This document shows positions 33,907-43,526 of a DNA stretch of 64,000 bases, in pieces (positions within the stretch are counted from its first letter, which is position 1; each line of letters starts with the position of its first letter). The stretch lies in assembly GCF_004363245.1 (NCBI RefSeq), contig NZ_SNYV01000018.1, positions 124,001 to 188,000 on the forward strand. Reading direction: 5' to 3'. The translations under genes and the position numbers were made by a program. Source of the DNA: Sphingobacterium yanglingense. GTDB lineage: Bacteria > Bacteroidota > Bacteroidia > Sphingobacteriales > Sphingobacteriaceae. The notes under the pieces were generated by a model. That model made no database searches. It worked only from the letters and a program-made list of their open reading frames with translations, and had not been told where the DNA came from.

Positions 33907-35058
33907 ATGAACGAGACTAACGAAACTGGATTTAAACCGAAGAAAAGTGTGGCGCTATCGGGGGTGGCGGCTGGTAATACAGCCCTTAGTACGGTAGGTA
34001 AAACGGGTAATGATCTTCACTACAGGGGCTATGATATCTTAGAGCTGGCGGATCGGGCTACTTTTGAGGAGGTGGCTTATCTACTGATCTATGGTGCGCT
34101 GCCGACACAGGCGCAGCTGAATACCTATCAGACGCAATTGCTCAGTCAACGGGGATTGCCTATCGCTATACAGAAGGTGCTCAAGCAGCTGCCGACGACC
34201 TCACATCCTATGGATGTCCTGCGTACCTATGTATCGGTATTTGGGAGTCTGCAACCAGAAAAGGAAAGCCATCCTTTGGCAGGTGCCCGCGACATCGCCA
34301 ATCGGCTGATGTCGTCGATGGGGTCGGCTTTGTTGTACTGGCACCATTTTAGCCAAAATGGACGCGAAATAGCGATCGAGACGGATGATGCGACGCAGGG
34401 TGGACATTTCTTACACCTGCTACACGGTACTGTACCTCCGGATTCTTGGGTGCGTGCGATGCAGATTTCGCTCAACCTATATGCCGAACATGAGTTTAAC
34501 GCTTCTACATTTACCGCAAGGGTGATTGCTGGTACCGGGTCGGATATCTATTCGTGTATAGCGGGGGCTATTGGCGCACTGCGTGGCCCTAAGCATGGCG
34601 GTGCCAATGAGGTGGCTTATGAGATACAGACGCGCTATGCGAATGCCGACGAGGCGGAAGCTGATATCCGTAAGCGGCTGGCGAATAAGGAGGTGATTAT
34701 TGGATTTGGCCACCCGGTATATACTATTGCTGATCCGCGCAATGAGGTAATCAAGAGGGTGGCGCGTGAACTGTCGGAAGAGGCTGGGGATATGACGCTA
34801 TACCTTATCGCCGAACGGTTGGAAAAGGTGATGTGGGAGGAGAAGCGTATGTTTCCGAATCTGGATTGGTACTCTGCGGTTTCTTATCATTTGATGGGAG
34901 TGCCTACGGAAATGTTTACGCCTCTATTTGTGCTGTCGCGGATTACGGGCTGGTCGGCTCATATCTTCGAACAGCGGCAGGACGGCAAGATTATAAGGCC
35001 TAGTGCCAATTATGTCGGCCCGGAGAATAGGCCTTTTGTTCCGTTGAACCAACGTTAA
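33907..35058 (+). CDS. prpC: 2-Methylcitrate synthase
   Basis: 383 residues of the citrate synthase fold. Conserved segments: [58 protein letters not shown] (active-site His) and [21 protein letters not shown] (second His and Asp). The short length and neighbours identify it as the methylcitrate synthase, condensing propionyl-CoA with oxaloacetate. It follows prpB by 1 bp, so the two are co-translated. It may also accept acetyl-CoA, as many PrpC enzymes do. Confidence 0.95.
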   Translation: MNETNETGFKPKKSVALSGVAAGNTALSTVGKTGNDLHYRGYDILELADRATFEEVAYLLIYGALPTQAQLNTYQTQLLSQRGLPIAIQKVLKQLPTTSHPMDVLRTYVSVFGSLQPEKESHPLAGARDIANRLMSSMGSALLYWHHFSQNGREIAIETDDATQGGHFLHLLHGTVPPDSWVRAMQISLNLYAEHEFNASTFTARVIAGTGSDIYSCIAGAIGALRGPKHGGANEVAYEIQTRYANADEAEADIRKRLANKEVIIGFGHPVYTIADPRNEVIKRVARELSEEAGDMTLYLIAERLEKVMWEEKRMFPNLDWYSAVSYHLMGVPTEMFTPLFVLSRITGWSAHIFEQRQDGKIIRPSANYVGPENRPFVPLNQR

Positions 35059-35136
35059 TTCTTATTTTAATTATTTTAGATGAGCTCGCAAGCTCTGTTT
35101 TTACTTTTTCACTCTTTAACTCTTTAACTTTTCAAT
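35059..35136. other. prpC-prpD spacer with small repeats
   Basis: The 78-bp spacer contains GAGCTCGCAAGCTC (35082-35095, a GAGCT/AGCTC hairpin also found at 36684-36697) and a direct tandem repeat of CTCTTTAA (35112-35119 and 35120-35127) in a T-rich leader that ends 9 bp before the prpD ATG. No promoter box is recognisable, so prpD is probably read from the prpB promoter. Confidence 0.5.
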
Positions 35137-36588
35137 ATGTCTTTATTATTATCCAATGAAAGGCCGCAGCCTGATCAGGTGCTGTGTGATATCGCTGATT
35201 ATGTACTCCAATATAAAATAACAAGTTCTGTAGCCCGTAAGACGGCATTTTACTGTTTCCTAGATACGATGGGCTGCGGTTTTGAAGCGCTGACCTACCC
35301 GGCTTGTACCAAGTTGATGGGGCCTGTAGTGGAAGGTACTATCGTACCTCGGGGGGCTAAGGTGCCGGGGACCAGCTATCAACTGGATCCTATACAGGCG
35401 GCTTTTAATATCGGTGCGATGATCCGTTGGCTGGATTTTAATGATACCTGGCTTGCAGCAGAGTGGGGCCATCCTTCGGACAATCTGGGGGGGATACTGG
35501 CGGTCGCAGATTGGATAAGCCGTACCAATGTGGCTAAGGGAAAGGCAGCACTGAAAGCGGATGTTGTGCTGGAAGCTATGGTGATGGCACACGAGATACA
35601 GGGGGTATTGGCTTTAGAAAATGCGTTTAATAGGGTAGGATTGGATCATGTGCTGTTGGTAAAGGTGGCTTCGACGGCTGTGGTAGGTAAGCTGTTGGGG
35701 CTTGATCGCGACGAACTGATCAACGCGGTGTCTTTGGCATTTGTGGATGGGCAAGCGTTGCGCACGTACAGGCATGCTCCGAATACCGGGAGTCGCAAGT
35801 CATGGGCTGCAGGAGATGCGACATCCCGTGCCGTACGCCTGGCTTTAATTGCCCAGACTGGGGAGATGGGTTATCCTTCGGTGCTTTCGGCTCCTGTCTG
35901 GGGCTTTTATGATGTGTCCTTTAAAGGGCAGCCGTTTAAGTTCCAACGGGCTTACGGTTCGTATGTTATGGAGAATATATTGTTCAAGATTTCATTCCCG
36001 GCTGAGTTTCATGCACAGACAGCGGTGGAGTGTGCTATGCAGCTGCATCGTGAGTTGCTGGCTAAGGGATATACGGCAGCGGATATCGCCCGTATTACCA
36101 TCCGTACGCATGAGGCAGCTATCCGTATTATCGATAAGAAAGGGCCGCTTCATAATCCTGCGGATAGGGATCACTGTATACAATATATGGTCGCTGTGCC
36201 TTTACTGTATGGACGCCTTACGGCAGAGGACTATGAAGATGCTGTAGCTTTAGATCCGAGGATAGATGTATTGCGCGATAAGATGACCTGTATAGAGGAT
36301 CCACAATTTACCAAGGATTATCACGATCCGGAGAAACGTGCTATCGCTAACGGTATTACGGTCGAGCTGAATGATGGAACCGTACTCGCTGAAGTATTGG
36401 TCGAATATCCTATTGGGCATCCACGACGTAGAGACGAGGGGATACCGAAGTTGATTGAGAAATATAAACGCAACCTGGCTCGTATCTTTTCGGAGAAACA
36501 ACAGCAGCAGATCTGTGAAGCTACTTTAGATTACGATACGTTTATCGCTATGGATGTCAATGATTTAGTAGATTTGATGATGAAGTAG
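35137..36588 (+). CDS. prpD: 2-Methylcitrate dehydratase (MmgE/PrpD family)
   Basis: 483 residues, full length for PrpD. Diagnostic stretches are [51 protein letters not shown], and [18 protein letters not shown]. It dehydrates 2-methylcitrate to 2-methylaconitate. Third gene of the prp cluster. With no acnD or prpF here, hydration to 2-methylisocitrate would rely on this enzyme or on a housekeeping aconitase elsewhere. A hairpin-containing repeat region follows its stop. Confidence 0.95.
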   Translation: MSLLLSNERPQPDQVLCDIADYVLQYKITSSVARKTAFYCFLDTMGCGFEALTYPACTKLMGPVVEGTIVPRGAKVPGTSYQLDPIQAAFNIGAMIRWLDFNDTWLAAEWGHPSDNLGGILAVADWISRTNVAKGKAALKADVVLEAMVMAHEIQGVLALENAFNRVGLDHVLLVKVASTAVVGKLLGLDRDELINAVSLAFVDGQALRTYRHAPNTGSRKSWAAGDATSRAVRLALIAQTGEMGYPSVLSAPVWGFYDVSFKGQPFKFQRAYGSYVMENILFKISFPAEFHAQTAVECAMQLHRELLAKGYTAADIARITIRTHEAAIRIIDKKGPLHNPADRDHCIQYMVAVPLLYGRLTAEDYEDAVALDPRIDVLRDKMTCIEDPQFTKDYHDPEKRAIANGITVELNDGTVLAEVLVEYPIGHPRRRDEGIPKLIEKYKRNLARIFSEKQQQQICEATLDYDTFIAMDVNDLVDLMMK

Positions 36589-36601
36589 TTTTTTGTCGTC
36601 A

Positions 36602-36800
36602 TCGTGAATACAATGAAGCAATCTCCTTGTTGTAGGGGATTGCTTCGCTTTATGCTATTTTGCCAGCAATGATGGGTTACGGTGAGCTCGCAAGCTCGGT
36701 TTGGAAACTATGTCGTCCTCTCGACCGAAGTGGAGAGATTTAAAAGCTATAGCTGACTACTTTATCCTCGTCATTGCGAATGAAATGAAGCAATCTCTTC
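36602..36800. repeat. Cluster of interspersed repeats downstream of prpD
   Basis: Three elements lie side by side. First, CGTCATCGTGAA with GAAGCAATC (36615-36623) and GATTGCTTC (36638-36646) forming a 12-bp hairpin that may end prpD transcription. Second, GAGCTCGCAAGCTC (36684-36697). Third, CGTCCTCTCGACCGAAGTGGAGAGATTT (about 36717-36744) and CGTCATTGCGAATGAAATGAAGCAATCTC (about 36772-36800), which are diverged members of the families at 32826 and 26371. Confidence 0.65.
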
Positions 36801-36813
36801 ACCATCCTCACTT

Positions 36814-37977
36814 CTAAAACTTTCTCAACGATTCCGGAATCTCCCACTGCTCACCTTTGTCGGCAAACTGTTCACATTCGCGGACGAACTGCGGTAACCC
36901 GACTTGATCGATATGTCCGAAAACACCTCCTGTGTGCTGTGGGTATCCGATGCCGAGTAGTGCACCAGTATTACCATCACTTTGGTTGTCCAAAATGCCC
37001 TCTTCCAAGCAGCGATAGCTATCTAGCGCCATTACATGCAAGAGCCGCTTCGCGATAGTTCCTGATTCGTTCGCAGGTGCTGTAGCGGGTAATGTTGGGT
37101 CTAGCCATATCGTTTTCGATTCGCCATAGTTATAAAAACCTTTACCTGCTTTGCGTCCCGATCGGCCCTGTGCGACCAAAGTGTTTAAGTAGCGGTATGC
37201 CCGTTGCTGGCTTGCACTTAATGAAGGGAATTGATCATAGACGTGTAGCATCAGTGGTAGGGATATCTCGTCCAATACCGCAAGAGGGCTTGCGCCAAAG
37301 CCAGCTTGACGTGCCTCGGCTTCGATCTGTTCGGCAGGTATACCTTCCAGCAACATGCTGATGGCTTCAAGCAGGTAGTTGAAAAAGACACGGGAGGTAT
37401 AGAAGCCAGGTCCATCGTTGACAACGATAACGGTTTTGCCTAATGTTTGCGCCAACTGTCGTGCTTTTTCTACCGTCGCTGGACTGGTCTCTTTGCCACG
37501 TATGATTTCCACCAGTTTCATACGATCTACAGGTGAGAAAAAGTGCATACCGACAAAGGCTTCCGGAGCCTGACTTGACTTTGCTAGTTCACTGATCAGA
37601 AGGGAGGTGGTATTGGAGGCAAAAAAGCCTTCGGTCTGGAGGCCCGATTGAGCATTCTGAATGACAGTCTTCTTAAGTGTTAGGTCTTCAAATACGGCCT
37701 CGATAATGGTGTCGAGGTTCTGGAAGCTATCGTAATCAGTAACGGGGTGGATGTTGTCGAGCAGCGCTTCCATTTGCTCGGTATGCATCTTACCCTTTTC
37801 AATAAGTTTAAGGCATACACGTTGGGAATAAGCCTTGCCCTGCTGTGCCTGCTCGATAGTGACATCTTTTAGGAATACCTGAATACCGGCTTTTGCTGCC
37901 TCAAAGGCAATGCCGGCCCCCATCATGCCTGCGCCAATAATACCTATCCGGGAGAAATTAAATGCTGTATCTGACAT
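36814..37977 (-). CDS. 3-Hydroxyacyl-CoA dehydrogenase
   Basis: 387 residues from the ATG at 37977, chosen because it places the NAD-binding strand right at the N-terminus (ISRIGIIGAGMMGAGIAFEAAKAG, GxGxxG) and lies 4 bp from the stop of the upstream gene. Domain order is the Rossmann domain (about 1-190) with IVVNDGPGFYTSRVFFNYLLEAISML, then a 3HCDH C-terminal domain with two homologous halves. It oxidises L-3-hydroxyacyl-CoA in beta-oxidation. It shares an operon with the acyl-CoA dehydrogenase. There is no enoyl-CoA hydratase domain, so that activity must come from elsewhere. Confidence 0.93.
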   Translation of the reverse strand: MSDTAFNFSRIGIIGAGMMGAGIAFEAAKAGIQVFLKDVTIEQAQQGKAYSQRVCLKLIEKGKMHTEQMEALLDNIHPVTDYDSFQNLDTIIEAVFEDLTLKKTVIQNAQSGLQTEGFFASNTTSLLISELAKSSQAPEAFVGMHFFSPVDRMKLVEIIRGKETSPATVEKARQLAQTLGKTVIVVNDGPGFYTSRVFFNYLLEAISMLLEGIPAEQIEAEARQAGFGASPLAVLDEISLPLMLHVYDQFPSLSASQQRAYRYLNTLVAQGRSGRKAGKGFYNYGESKTIWLDPTLPATAPANESGTIAKRLLHVMALDSYRCLEEGILDNQSDGNTGALLGIGYPQHTGGVFGHIDQVGLPQFVRECEQFADKGEQWEIPESLRKF

Positions 37978-37981
37978 CGCG

Positions 37982-39154
37982 CTATTGATTGTTTTTCGGT
38001 TCGTATTGTATATCATCGATCGCTATTTTGGCTATGATTTCCAGCATGATCTCGGAGGTGCCTCCAATGATGGTCCCTACCCGTACATCTCGATATAGAC
38101 GTGCGATCTTGTAATCTTCGGTAAATCCGTATCCGCCAAATAACTGTAAACACTGGCTGACGACTGTGACAGCGAGCTCGCTGGCCTGTAGTTTGGCGAT
38201 GGAGCATTCTTTTACCGCATATTCGCCCTGCTGCTGCAGGTCACAGCAATGCTGTATAAAGGCTTTGACAGTGGTGATATCTGCTACAATCTGTGCTATA
38301 CGGTGTCGCAAGGCTTGAAAGTCTTGTAGTTTTCTGCCGAAGGCTTCCCGTTGGCGCATATAATCTAGCGTATATTCGAGCGCCGACTCTGCTGTGGCCA
38401 AGCTGTGTATGGCTGCGGTAAGCCGCTCCAACTGTAGGCCTCCCATGAGGTATTTAAAGCCTGCATCTTCCTCGCCAATGAGATGGGAGACGGGCACTTT
38501 GACCTGATCGAAGCCGAGCTCGGCCGTATCGGATGCTAACCATCCCATTTTGGAGATTTTAGTAGCGCTTACACCTGTTGCATTGCGATCGATAAGTAGT
38601 AGACTTATGCCTCGGTGCCCCTTTTCAGGGCTTGTCTTTACGGCTGTAATAAAGAAATCACCGTAATAGCCGTTGGTAATGAAGGTTTTGGAACCATTGA
38701 CGATGTAATAGTCGCCTTCTCTACGTGCGGTAGTTTTGATCTGTTGTACATCAGAACCAGCACCAGGTTCGGTAATAGCGACTGCACTGATGAGGTCTCC
38801 GCTCAATACAGGGCGCAGGTATTTTTGTTTCAGTTCTTCGGAAGCATGCTTCAACAAGTAGGGTGCAGACATGTACTGTGTAACTAAAGCTGCTATCGTG
38901 AATCCACCTGAAAAACAGTAGGACAGCTCTTCGCAGAGGATCATGGAAAAGTAAAAGTCAAGGTCCAGGCCACCATATTCTTCGGGGTAGTTAAGTGCCA
39001 TGAAGCCCATGTCGCCCATTTTTTTCCAGATCTCTCGATCGATTTGGCCTTGTTGCTCCCAACGGTCTACGTGGGGAAGAATCTCTTTACGTATGAAGGT
39101 ACGTAGTGTCTCTCGGAATGTCTCGTGTTCTGCAGTCAATATAGATGCACGCAT
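37982..39154 (-). CDS. Acyl-CoA dehydrogenase
   Basis: 390 residues in the usual three-part fold. Motifs: ITEPGAGSDVQQIKTTA (FAD/substrate loop), SKTFITNGYYGDFFITAVKT, QLFGGYGFTEDYKIARLYRDVRVGTIIGGTSEIMLEIIAK near the C-terminus, where GGTSEIM is the form found in long-chain/AcdA-like enzymes. It oxidises acyl-CoA to trans-2-enoyl-CoA. The gene lies 4 bp upstream of the 3-hydroxyacyl-CoA dehydrogenase and is divergent from the thiolase across a 220-bp region holding three TTGCTAAT boxes. Confidence 0.93.
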   Translation of the reverse strand: MRASILTAEHETFRETLRTFIRKEILPHVDRWEQQGQIDREIWKKMGDMGFMALNYPEEYGGLDLDFYFSMILCEELSYCFSGGFTIAALVTQYMSAPYLLKHASEELKQKYLRPVLSGDLISAVAITEPGAGSDVQQIKTTARREGDYYIVNGSKTFITNGYYGDFFITAVKTSPEKGHRGISLLLIDRNATGVSATKISKMGWLASDTAELGFDQVKVPVSHLIGEEDAGFKYLMGGLQLERLTAAIHSLATAESALEYTLDYMRQREAFGRKLQDFQALRHRIAQIVADITTVKAFIQHCCDLQQQGEYAVKECSIAKLQASELAVTVVSQCLQLFGGYGFTEDYKIARLYRDVRVGTIIGGTSEIMLEIIAKIAIDDIQYEPKNNQ

Positions 39155-39195
39155 ATACGTTTAAGTTTATTTGGTTATAACATCCCGATGTGGTT

Positions 39196-39321
39196 TTGCT
39201 AATTATTCGGGATAATTGCTAATTTAGCCAAAAAGGTTTTGTATTTCATATTTATTTTGATATTTAATACTAAATTTGTTGCTCATCACAATAGAGCGCT
39301 TCATTTGCTAATCGTGATTAG
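39196..39321. promoter_or_regulatory. Divergent regulatory region with repeated TTGCTAAT boxes
   Basis: TTGCTAATT occurs at 39196 and again at 39216, exactly 20 bp apart, and TTGCTAAT at 39305. A small inverted repeat CTAATC-GT-GATTAG (39308-39321) overlaps the third. A TAAATTTG box at 39271-39278 may be the -7 element for the thiolase. The pattern suggests a shared regulator of the acyl-CoA dehydrogenase operon and the thiolase. Confidence 0.4.
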
Positions 39322-39374
39322 GGGAGTAATCCCAATTATAAACTTTTAAATAATCATATATAGGGTTTTACGTT

Positions 39375-40553
39375 ATGTCAAGAAGAGTATTTATCGTCGC
39401 TGCACAGCGAACTGCAATAGGTGGTTTTGGTGGTGGATTGTCTAGTCTATCGGCAACAGATCTAGGGGCTAAAGTCGTCGAACAGATTTTAAAGGACACT
39501 CAGCTAGAGGTTACTGAGGTGGATGAGTTGTTGATGGGAAATGTTATTCAGGCCAATCTTGGACAGGCTCCTGCTAGACAGGTAGCCAAAAAAGGAGGAT
39601 TGCCCGATAATGTGCCTGCTACCACAATCAATAAGGTGTGTGCGAGTGGGATGAAAGCTGTGGCACTGGCAGCACAGGCGATTCGACTGGGAGATGCGGA
39701 TATGATATTGGCTGGGGGAATGGAGAGTATGAGTCAGGCGCCTTATTATGCGGCATCCAACCGATGGGGAGCTAAATTTGGCGATCAGGTATTGGTCGAT
39801 GGACTACAGAAGGACGGCCTTTCGGATGCTTATAGCCAGGAAGCTATGGGGGTATTTGCGGAGCTATGTGCAGATAAATATGCGATAAGCCGTGAGGCGC
39901 AGGATGCGTATGCTATCTCTTCGTACAAACGTAGTCAGGAGGCTTGGAATACGGGTAAGTTTGAGCAGGAGGTGGTCCCTGTAACGATACAAGGTCGTAA
40001 AGGGGATGTAACAGTGGCGCGTGATGAGGAGTTTGAACAGGTCAATTATGATAAGATACCGGGATTAAGACCTGCTTTTAAGAAGGACGGGACGGTAACG
40101 GCTGCAAATGCGTCGACAATCAGTGATGGAGCTGCGGTATTGCTATTGGCGAGTGAGGAAAAGGTAAATGCGCTAGGGCTAAAACCATTGGTGGAAATAA
40201 TCGCTTGTGCAGATGCTGAACAGGCACCAGAGTGGTTTACGACGACACCGAGTGTGGCGACGGAGAAAGTGCTGCAAAAGGCAGGACTGGCCCTTGCTGA
40301 TATTGATTTTTTTGAATTTAATGAGGCTTTCTCGGTGGTGGCTTTAGCAAATGCCAAAATCTTGAATCTGGATATGGGTAAGGTAAATGTGTACGGTGGA
40401 GCGGTATCTTTGGGACATCCACTGGGTTGCTCGGGCGCACGGATCCTGGTGACACTGAGTAGTGTGCTGGCGCAGGAGCAAGGGACCTATGGTCTGGCTG
40501 CTATCTGTAATGGCGGTGGTGGTGCCTCTGCCATGATCCTGAAGCGCGTTTAG
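39375..40553 (+). CDS. Acetyl-CoA C-acyltransferase (thiolase)
   Basis: 392 residues. Active-site Cys89 in INKVCASGMKA, NEAFSVVALA with the catalytic Asn/Glu region, GGAVSLGHPLGCSGARI with the catalytic His, and AICNGGGGASAM with the second Cys. The length and motifs fit the acetyl-CoA acetyltransferase/thiolase II group, which ends beta-oxidation or makes acetoacetyl-CoA. It is monocistronic and transcribed away from the acyl-CoA dehydrogenase operon. With those neighbours, a degradative role is more likely than a biosynthetic one. Confidence 0.94.
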   Translation: MSRRVFIVAAQRTAIGGFGGGLSSLSATDLGAKVVEQILKDTQLEVTEVDELLMGNVIQANLGQAPARQVAKKGGLPDNVPATTINKVCASGMKAVALAAQAIRLGDADMILAGGMESMSQAPYYAASNRWGAKFGDQVLVDGLQKDGLSDAYSQEAMGVFAELCADKYAISREAQDAYAISSYKRSQEAWNTGKFEQEVVPVTIQGRKGDVTVARDEEFEQVNYDKIPGLRPAFKKDGTVTAANASTISDGAAVLLLASEEKVNALGLKPLVEIIACADAEQAPEWFTTTPSVATEKVLQKAGLALADIDFFEFNEAFSVVALANAKILNLDMGKVNVYGGAVSLGHPLGCSGARILVTLSSVLAQEQGTYGLAAICNGGGGASAMILKRV

Positions 40554-40612
40554 CAGTAGTATAACCTCAGCCTCCTGCAGGATTCTCTACAGGGGCCTGA
40601 GGACGGTATAGT

Positions 40613-41269
40613 CTACCAAGCGGTCTTGTTGTAGGCCGCTTCCCAAAACTTAAATTCCATTCGGGAGGCTTTGACATAGGCTTCTAGCATCTGTGCTCTA
40701 ATGGCTTCGGTCGTGTTTTCTGCCATGGCGTTCACATAGTTTTCTGCTTTTTGGACCCCGATTGCAAATTCGGGACCGCTATAGGTATCAATCCAGTTTT
40801 TGTACGGATTGGCCTGGTTGGTCTGTGTGGCGATAATATAGTCTCCTACTTCTTTATAAATCACAAAGCAGGGAAGTACTGCCGCCATAGCGACTTCCAA
40901 GGGGTCGAATGCTGCTGTGCTTTTGAGAAAATGCACATAGTGATGGCATATAGGCTCGAGATCTGCTGTGTCGCTGTCTTCGTGGATGCCGAATTGTGAA
41001 AAATAGCTCTCGTGTAAAGCACGCTCGACAATCAATGCGTTTTTACCAAAATCAAAAAAGTCCAAAGCTTGGTCGTTGTCTCCGGTTTTGCTACCGAGGT
41101 AAGCGAGTACTCGACCATAATGCTCCAGATAGCGGGCATCTTGTTGCATGTAGAATTGGAACTTGTCCAACGGGAGTGTGCCATTCTTGAGTTGCTCGAT
41201 AAAGGGCATCGCTAGGATGTTGCTGTAAAGTGGCTGTATGTGTTGCCACGCTTGATCAGTCCATGTCAT
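40613..41269 (-). CDS. tenA: Aminopyrimidine aminohydrolase, TenA family
   Basis: 218 residues from the ATG at 41269, chosen because the upstream extension would run deep into thiD; this start overlaps thiD by 14 bp. The helical TenA fold shows FQFYMQQDARYLEHYGRVLAYL, ERALHESYF, MAAVLPCFVIYKEVGDYI (catalytic Cys) and NPYKNWIDTYSGPEF. TenA salvages the pyrimidine moiety of degraded thiamin. It is the last gene of the TPP-riboswitch operon thiM-thiE-thiD-tenA. Confidence 0.94.
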   Translation of the reverse strand: MTWTDQAWQHIQPLYSNILAMPFIEQLKNGTLPLDKFQFYMQQDARYLEHYGRVLAYLGSKTGDNDQALDFFDFGKNALIVERALHESYFSQFGIHEDSDTADLEPICHHYVHFLKSTAAFDPLEVAMAAVLPCFVIYKEVGDYIIATQTNQANPYKNWIDTYSGPEFAIGVQKAENYVNAMAENTTEAIRAQMLEAYVKASRMEFKFWEAAYNKTAW

Positions 41270-42089
41270 ATGTAATGAGTTTTTGTGGGTTATGAAAATG
41301 ATTGAGAGGGCCGTTGCCTCTGCCGATGAGTAGGTGTTGACTGCCTTGAATGGCTTTGTTGACATAGTCGAGCGCGTGGCCGACTGCCGTGCTGAACGCC
41401 TCGCCCCGTGCCATATAGCTCGCTATGGCTGAAGATAGGGTGCATCCTGAACCGTGTGTGTTAAGGGTATCGATTCTATCGGTGCTGAAGAGCTGGCTCC
41501 CCTTGTCGCTGAGCAATATAGAGGATAGGTCGGTGCCCGGGAGGTGGCCGCCTTTTACCAATACAGCTTGGGCTCCCAACTGAAGCAGTTTACTGCCTGC
41601 TTCCTGCATCTTGGGAAGGCTGTCTATCTGTTCGTTAATGAGGACTGCAACTTCATCCAGATTGGGGGTTATCAATGTAGCCAGTGGGAACAATCGCTCG
41701 ATGCACGCGTGTATGGTGTCATCTTCGATAAGCTTGTGGCCGGAGGTCGAGACCATGACGGGGTCGAAGATAATATGACCGGTATAGTCTTTCAGGAAAT
41801 CGGCTATCAACTCGACGAGTGCGGCATGGTGTACCATGCCAATCTTGACTGCGCTAGGGTATATATCTTCAAAGATGGTCTCCAGCTGGTCTTTGATGGC
41901 TTGGGTAGGTATATCATATATTTTTTTGACACCTTGTGTATTCTGCACGGGGAGAGCCGTGAGTACATTCATGGCGTAGCAGCCCAAAGCAGATATCGTC
42001 TTGGTATCGGCCTGTATGCCTGCGCCACCACTTCCGTCAAATCCTGCAATGGAGAGTACGGAAGCTACGGTATATTTGTTTTGTTCCAT
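41256..42089 (-). CDS. thiD: Hydroxymethylpyrimidine/phosphomethylpyrimidine kinase
   Basis: 277 residues of the ribokinase fold: SIAGFDGSGGAGIQADTKTISALGCYAMNVLTALPVQNTQGV at the N-terminus and the anion-hole/catalytic motif DTLNTHGSGCTLSSAIAS near residue 215. It phosphorylates HMP and HMP-P to HMP-PP. It overlaps thiE by one base at its start and tenA by 14 bp at its end, so translation is coupled. No fused ThiE or TenA domain is present. Confidence 0.95.
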   Translation of the reverse strand: MEQNKYTVASVLSIAGFDGSGGAGIQADTKTISALGCYAMNVLTALPVQNTQGVKKIYDIPTQAIKDQLETIFEDIYPSAVKIGMVHHAALVELIADFLKDYTGHIIFDPVMVSTSGHKLIEDDTIHACIERLFPLATLITPNLDEVAVLINEQIDSLPKMQEAGSKLLQLGAQAVLVKGGHLPGTDLSSILLSDKGSQLFSTDRIDTLNTHGSGCTLSSAIASYMARGEAFSTAVGHALDYVNKAIQGSQHLLIGRGNGPLNHFHNPQKLITYDMD

Positions 42090-42733
42090 TACTTTGTCGT
42101 GTTCTTAATGTTTTGTTTTAATTGAATTGCTGCCTCCCGCGGATTGGGACTATGGCATATAGCCGAAACAACCGCTAGACTGGATGCTCCGGCATGGTAT
42201 ACGTCACCGATGTTGGACGCGTTGATATGACCGATCGCTACGAGCGGAAGGTTTGTAAGGCTTTTTAGCTGTTGTAGCCCCTGCAGCCCCCACTCGGTAA
42301 TAGTGTCTGTTTTGGTGTCCGTGCGGAACACAGGGCTGACTCCCAGGTGCTGCACATTGGCTATTTCGGGAGAGTTCAGCTGATCGAGCTGCTCTATGGA
42401 CCAACCGATGTGGAACCGTCCACCGTAGTGGGCTACAATTTCGCTAGGGGCTGTGTCTTGTTGGCCTACATGTACCCCCCAGGCATTGACAGCTGCGGCT
42501 ACATCAACAGCATCGTTGATCACGAGCGGAATTTGATAGCGATCTGTGATTGATTTTAGGGTCTGCGCACGCTCCAAAAAGTCTTCATAGGGCAGCTGTT
42601 TCTCCCGGAGCTGGATGAGGTCTACTCCACCTAGGATGGCTTCTTCGGCAACTTCGAGCCAAGGACGATGTAGACAGTCCTTTTCTGATATAACGAGATA
42701 GAGCAGGTAAGGGAAGTTAGCTGTTTCGGGCAT
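42089..42733 (-). CDS. thiE: Thiamine-phosphate synthase
   Basis: 214 residues in the TIM-barrel form: GVDLIQLREKQLPYEDFLERAQ (diphosphate-binding RxK), VINDAVDVAAAVNAWGVHVGQQD and QHLGVSPVFRTDTKTD (the loop GVSPVFxTxTK). It joins HMP-PP and thiazole phosphate into thiamin phosphate. Its start overlaps the thiM stop by 17 bp, and its end touches the thiD start. Confidence 0.95.
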   Translation of the reverse strand: MPETANFPYLLYLVISEKDCLHRPWLEVAEEAILGGVDLIQLREKQLPYEDFLERAQTLKSITDRYQIPLVINDAVDVAAAVNAWGVHVGQQDTAPSEIVAHYGGRFHIGWSIEQLDQLNSPEIANVQHLGVSPVFRTDTKTDTITEWGLQGLQQLKSLTNLPLVAIGHINASNIGDVYHAGASSLAVVSAICHSPNPREAAIQLKQNIKNTTK

Positions 42734-43526
42734 AGCGTCTTATGTTGAGATTACTGTTTAGTGTTGCTGTATCCAGAGTATAGAGTGTGTCGAGGATTTG
42801 AAGTTGTAGGCTCCCCGGTCCTGGAGATACACAGGCAGCTAATTCGCCAGCTAAACTCAGGATGGCAACTCCGGCGACGGTCTCTTCTAATGGATTGTCG
42901 CGGAGGCCCAGAAAGGCTCCGACCAATGCCGATGAGGTACAGCCCAGTCCGGTTACTTTGGTCATCATAGGGGAGCCATTGTGAACCTCAATGATCTCGC
43001 TAGGTGAGATGATATAATCGACCTCACCAGAGATGCATATGATACTACCGTAGGTCGATTGTAGCTGCTGTGCGGCTTCTATTGCGGTGCTGCTGTGGGC
43101 TGTGCTGTCGACGCCTTTGGTGGTGGATTGGGTAAAATCGGCTAGCGCGAGTATCTCGGAAGCATTGCCGCGGATTACCGTAGGTGAAAGTGCAAGTAGC
43201 TTTTTTAAGGCGTTATTGCGGAGTGTGGAAATTCCTGCGCCTACAGGGTCTAATACCCAAGGACAGTTTTTGGAATGGGCGTGTGCCGCAGCCTGACACA
43301 TGGATTCCACCCATGCTTCGTTGAGGGTGCCAATATTGATTACCAGTGAATGTGAAATATCTACGACCTCCTTGATTTCGGCAGGACTGTGTGCCATGAC
43401 GGGGGATGCTCCTAATGCCAAAAGGGCATTGGCGGTATTGTTCATCACGACGAGGTTGGTAATGTTGTGTACGAGCGGGCTAAGTGTTCTTAGCGCTTTG
43501 AGTTGTCTGTCAATGGAATGTACCAT
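42717..43526 (-). CDS. thiM: Hydroxyethylthiazole kinase
   Basis: 269 residues of the ribokinase-like fold: PLVHNITNLVVMNNTANALLALGASPVMAHSPAEI (substrate site), WVLDPVGAGISTLRN, and the catalytic loop MTKVTGLGCTSSALVGAFLG. It phosphorylates the thiazole alcohol from thiamin breakdown. First gene of the operon, about 90 bp downstream of a TPP riboswitch. The absence of thiC, thiG and thiS here points to salvage rather than de novo synthesis within this operon. Confidence 0.95.
   Translation of the reverse strand: MVHSIDRQLKALRTLSPLVHNITNLVVMNNTANALLALGASPVMAHSPAEIKEVVDISHSLVINIGTLNEAWVESMCQAAAHAHSKNCPWVLDPVGAGISTLRNNALKKLLALSPTVIRGNASEILALADFTQSTTKGVDSTAHSSTAIEAAQQLQSTYGSIICISGEVDYIISPSEIIEVHNGSPMMTKVTGLGCTSSALVGAFLGLRDNPLEETVAGVAILSLAGELAACVSPGPGSLQLQILDTLYTLDTATLNSNLNIRRYARNS

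Noticed and set aside
36615-36646. Reading the GAAGCAATC/GATTGCTTC hairpin only as a terminator of prpD
   Set aside because: It belongs to an interspersed repeat family seen elsewhere in the window. It may end transcription, but its sequence is explained by the repeat, so it is listed as a repeat.
41544-42125. 193-codon plus-strand frame opposite thiD
   Set aside because: Antisense to a clear ribokinase-fold gene with strong motifs; a shadow frame.
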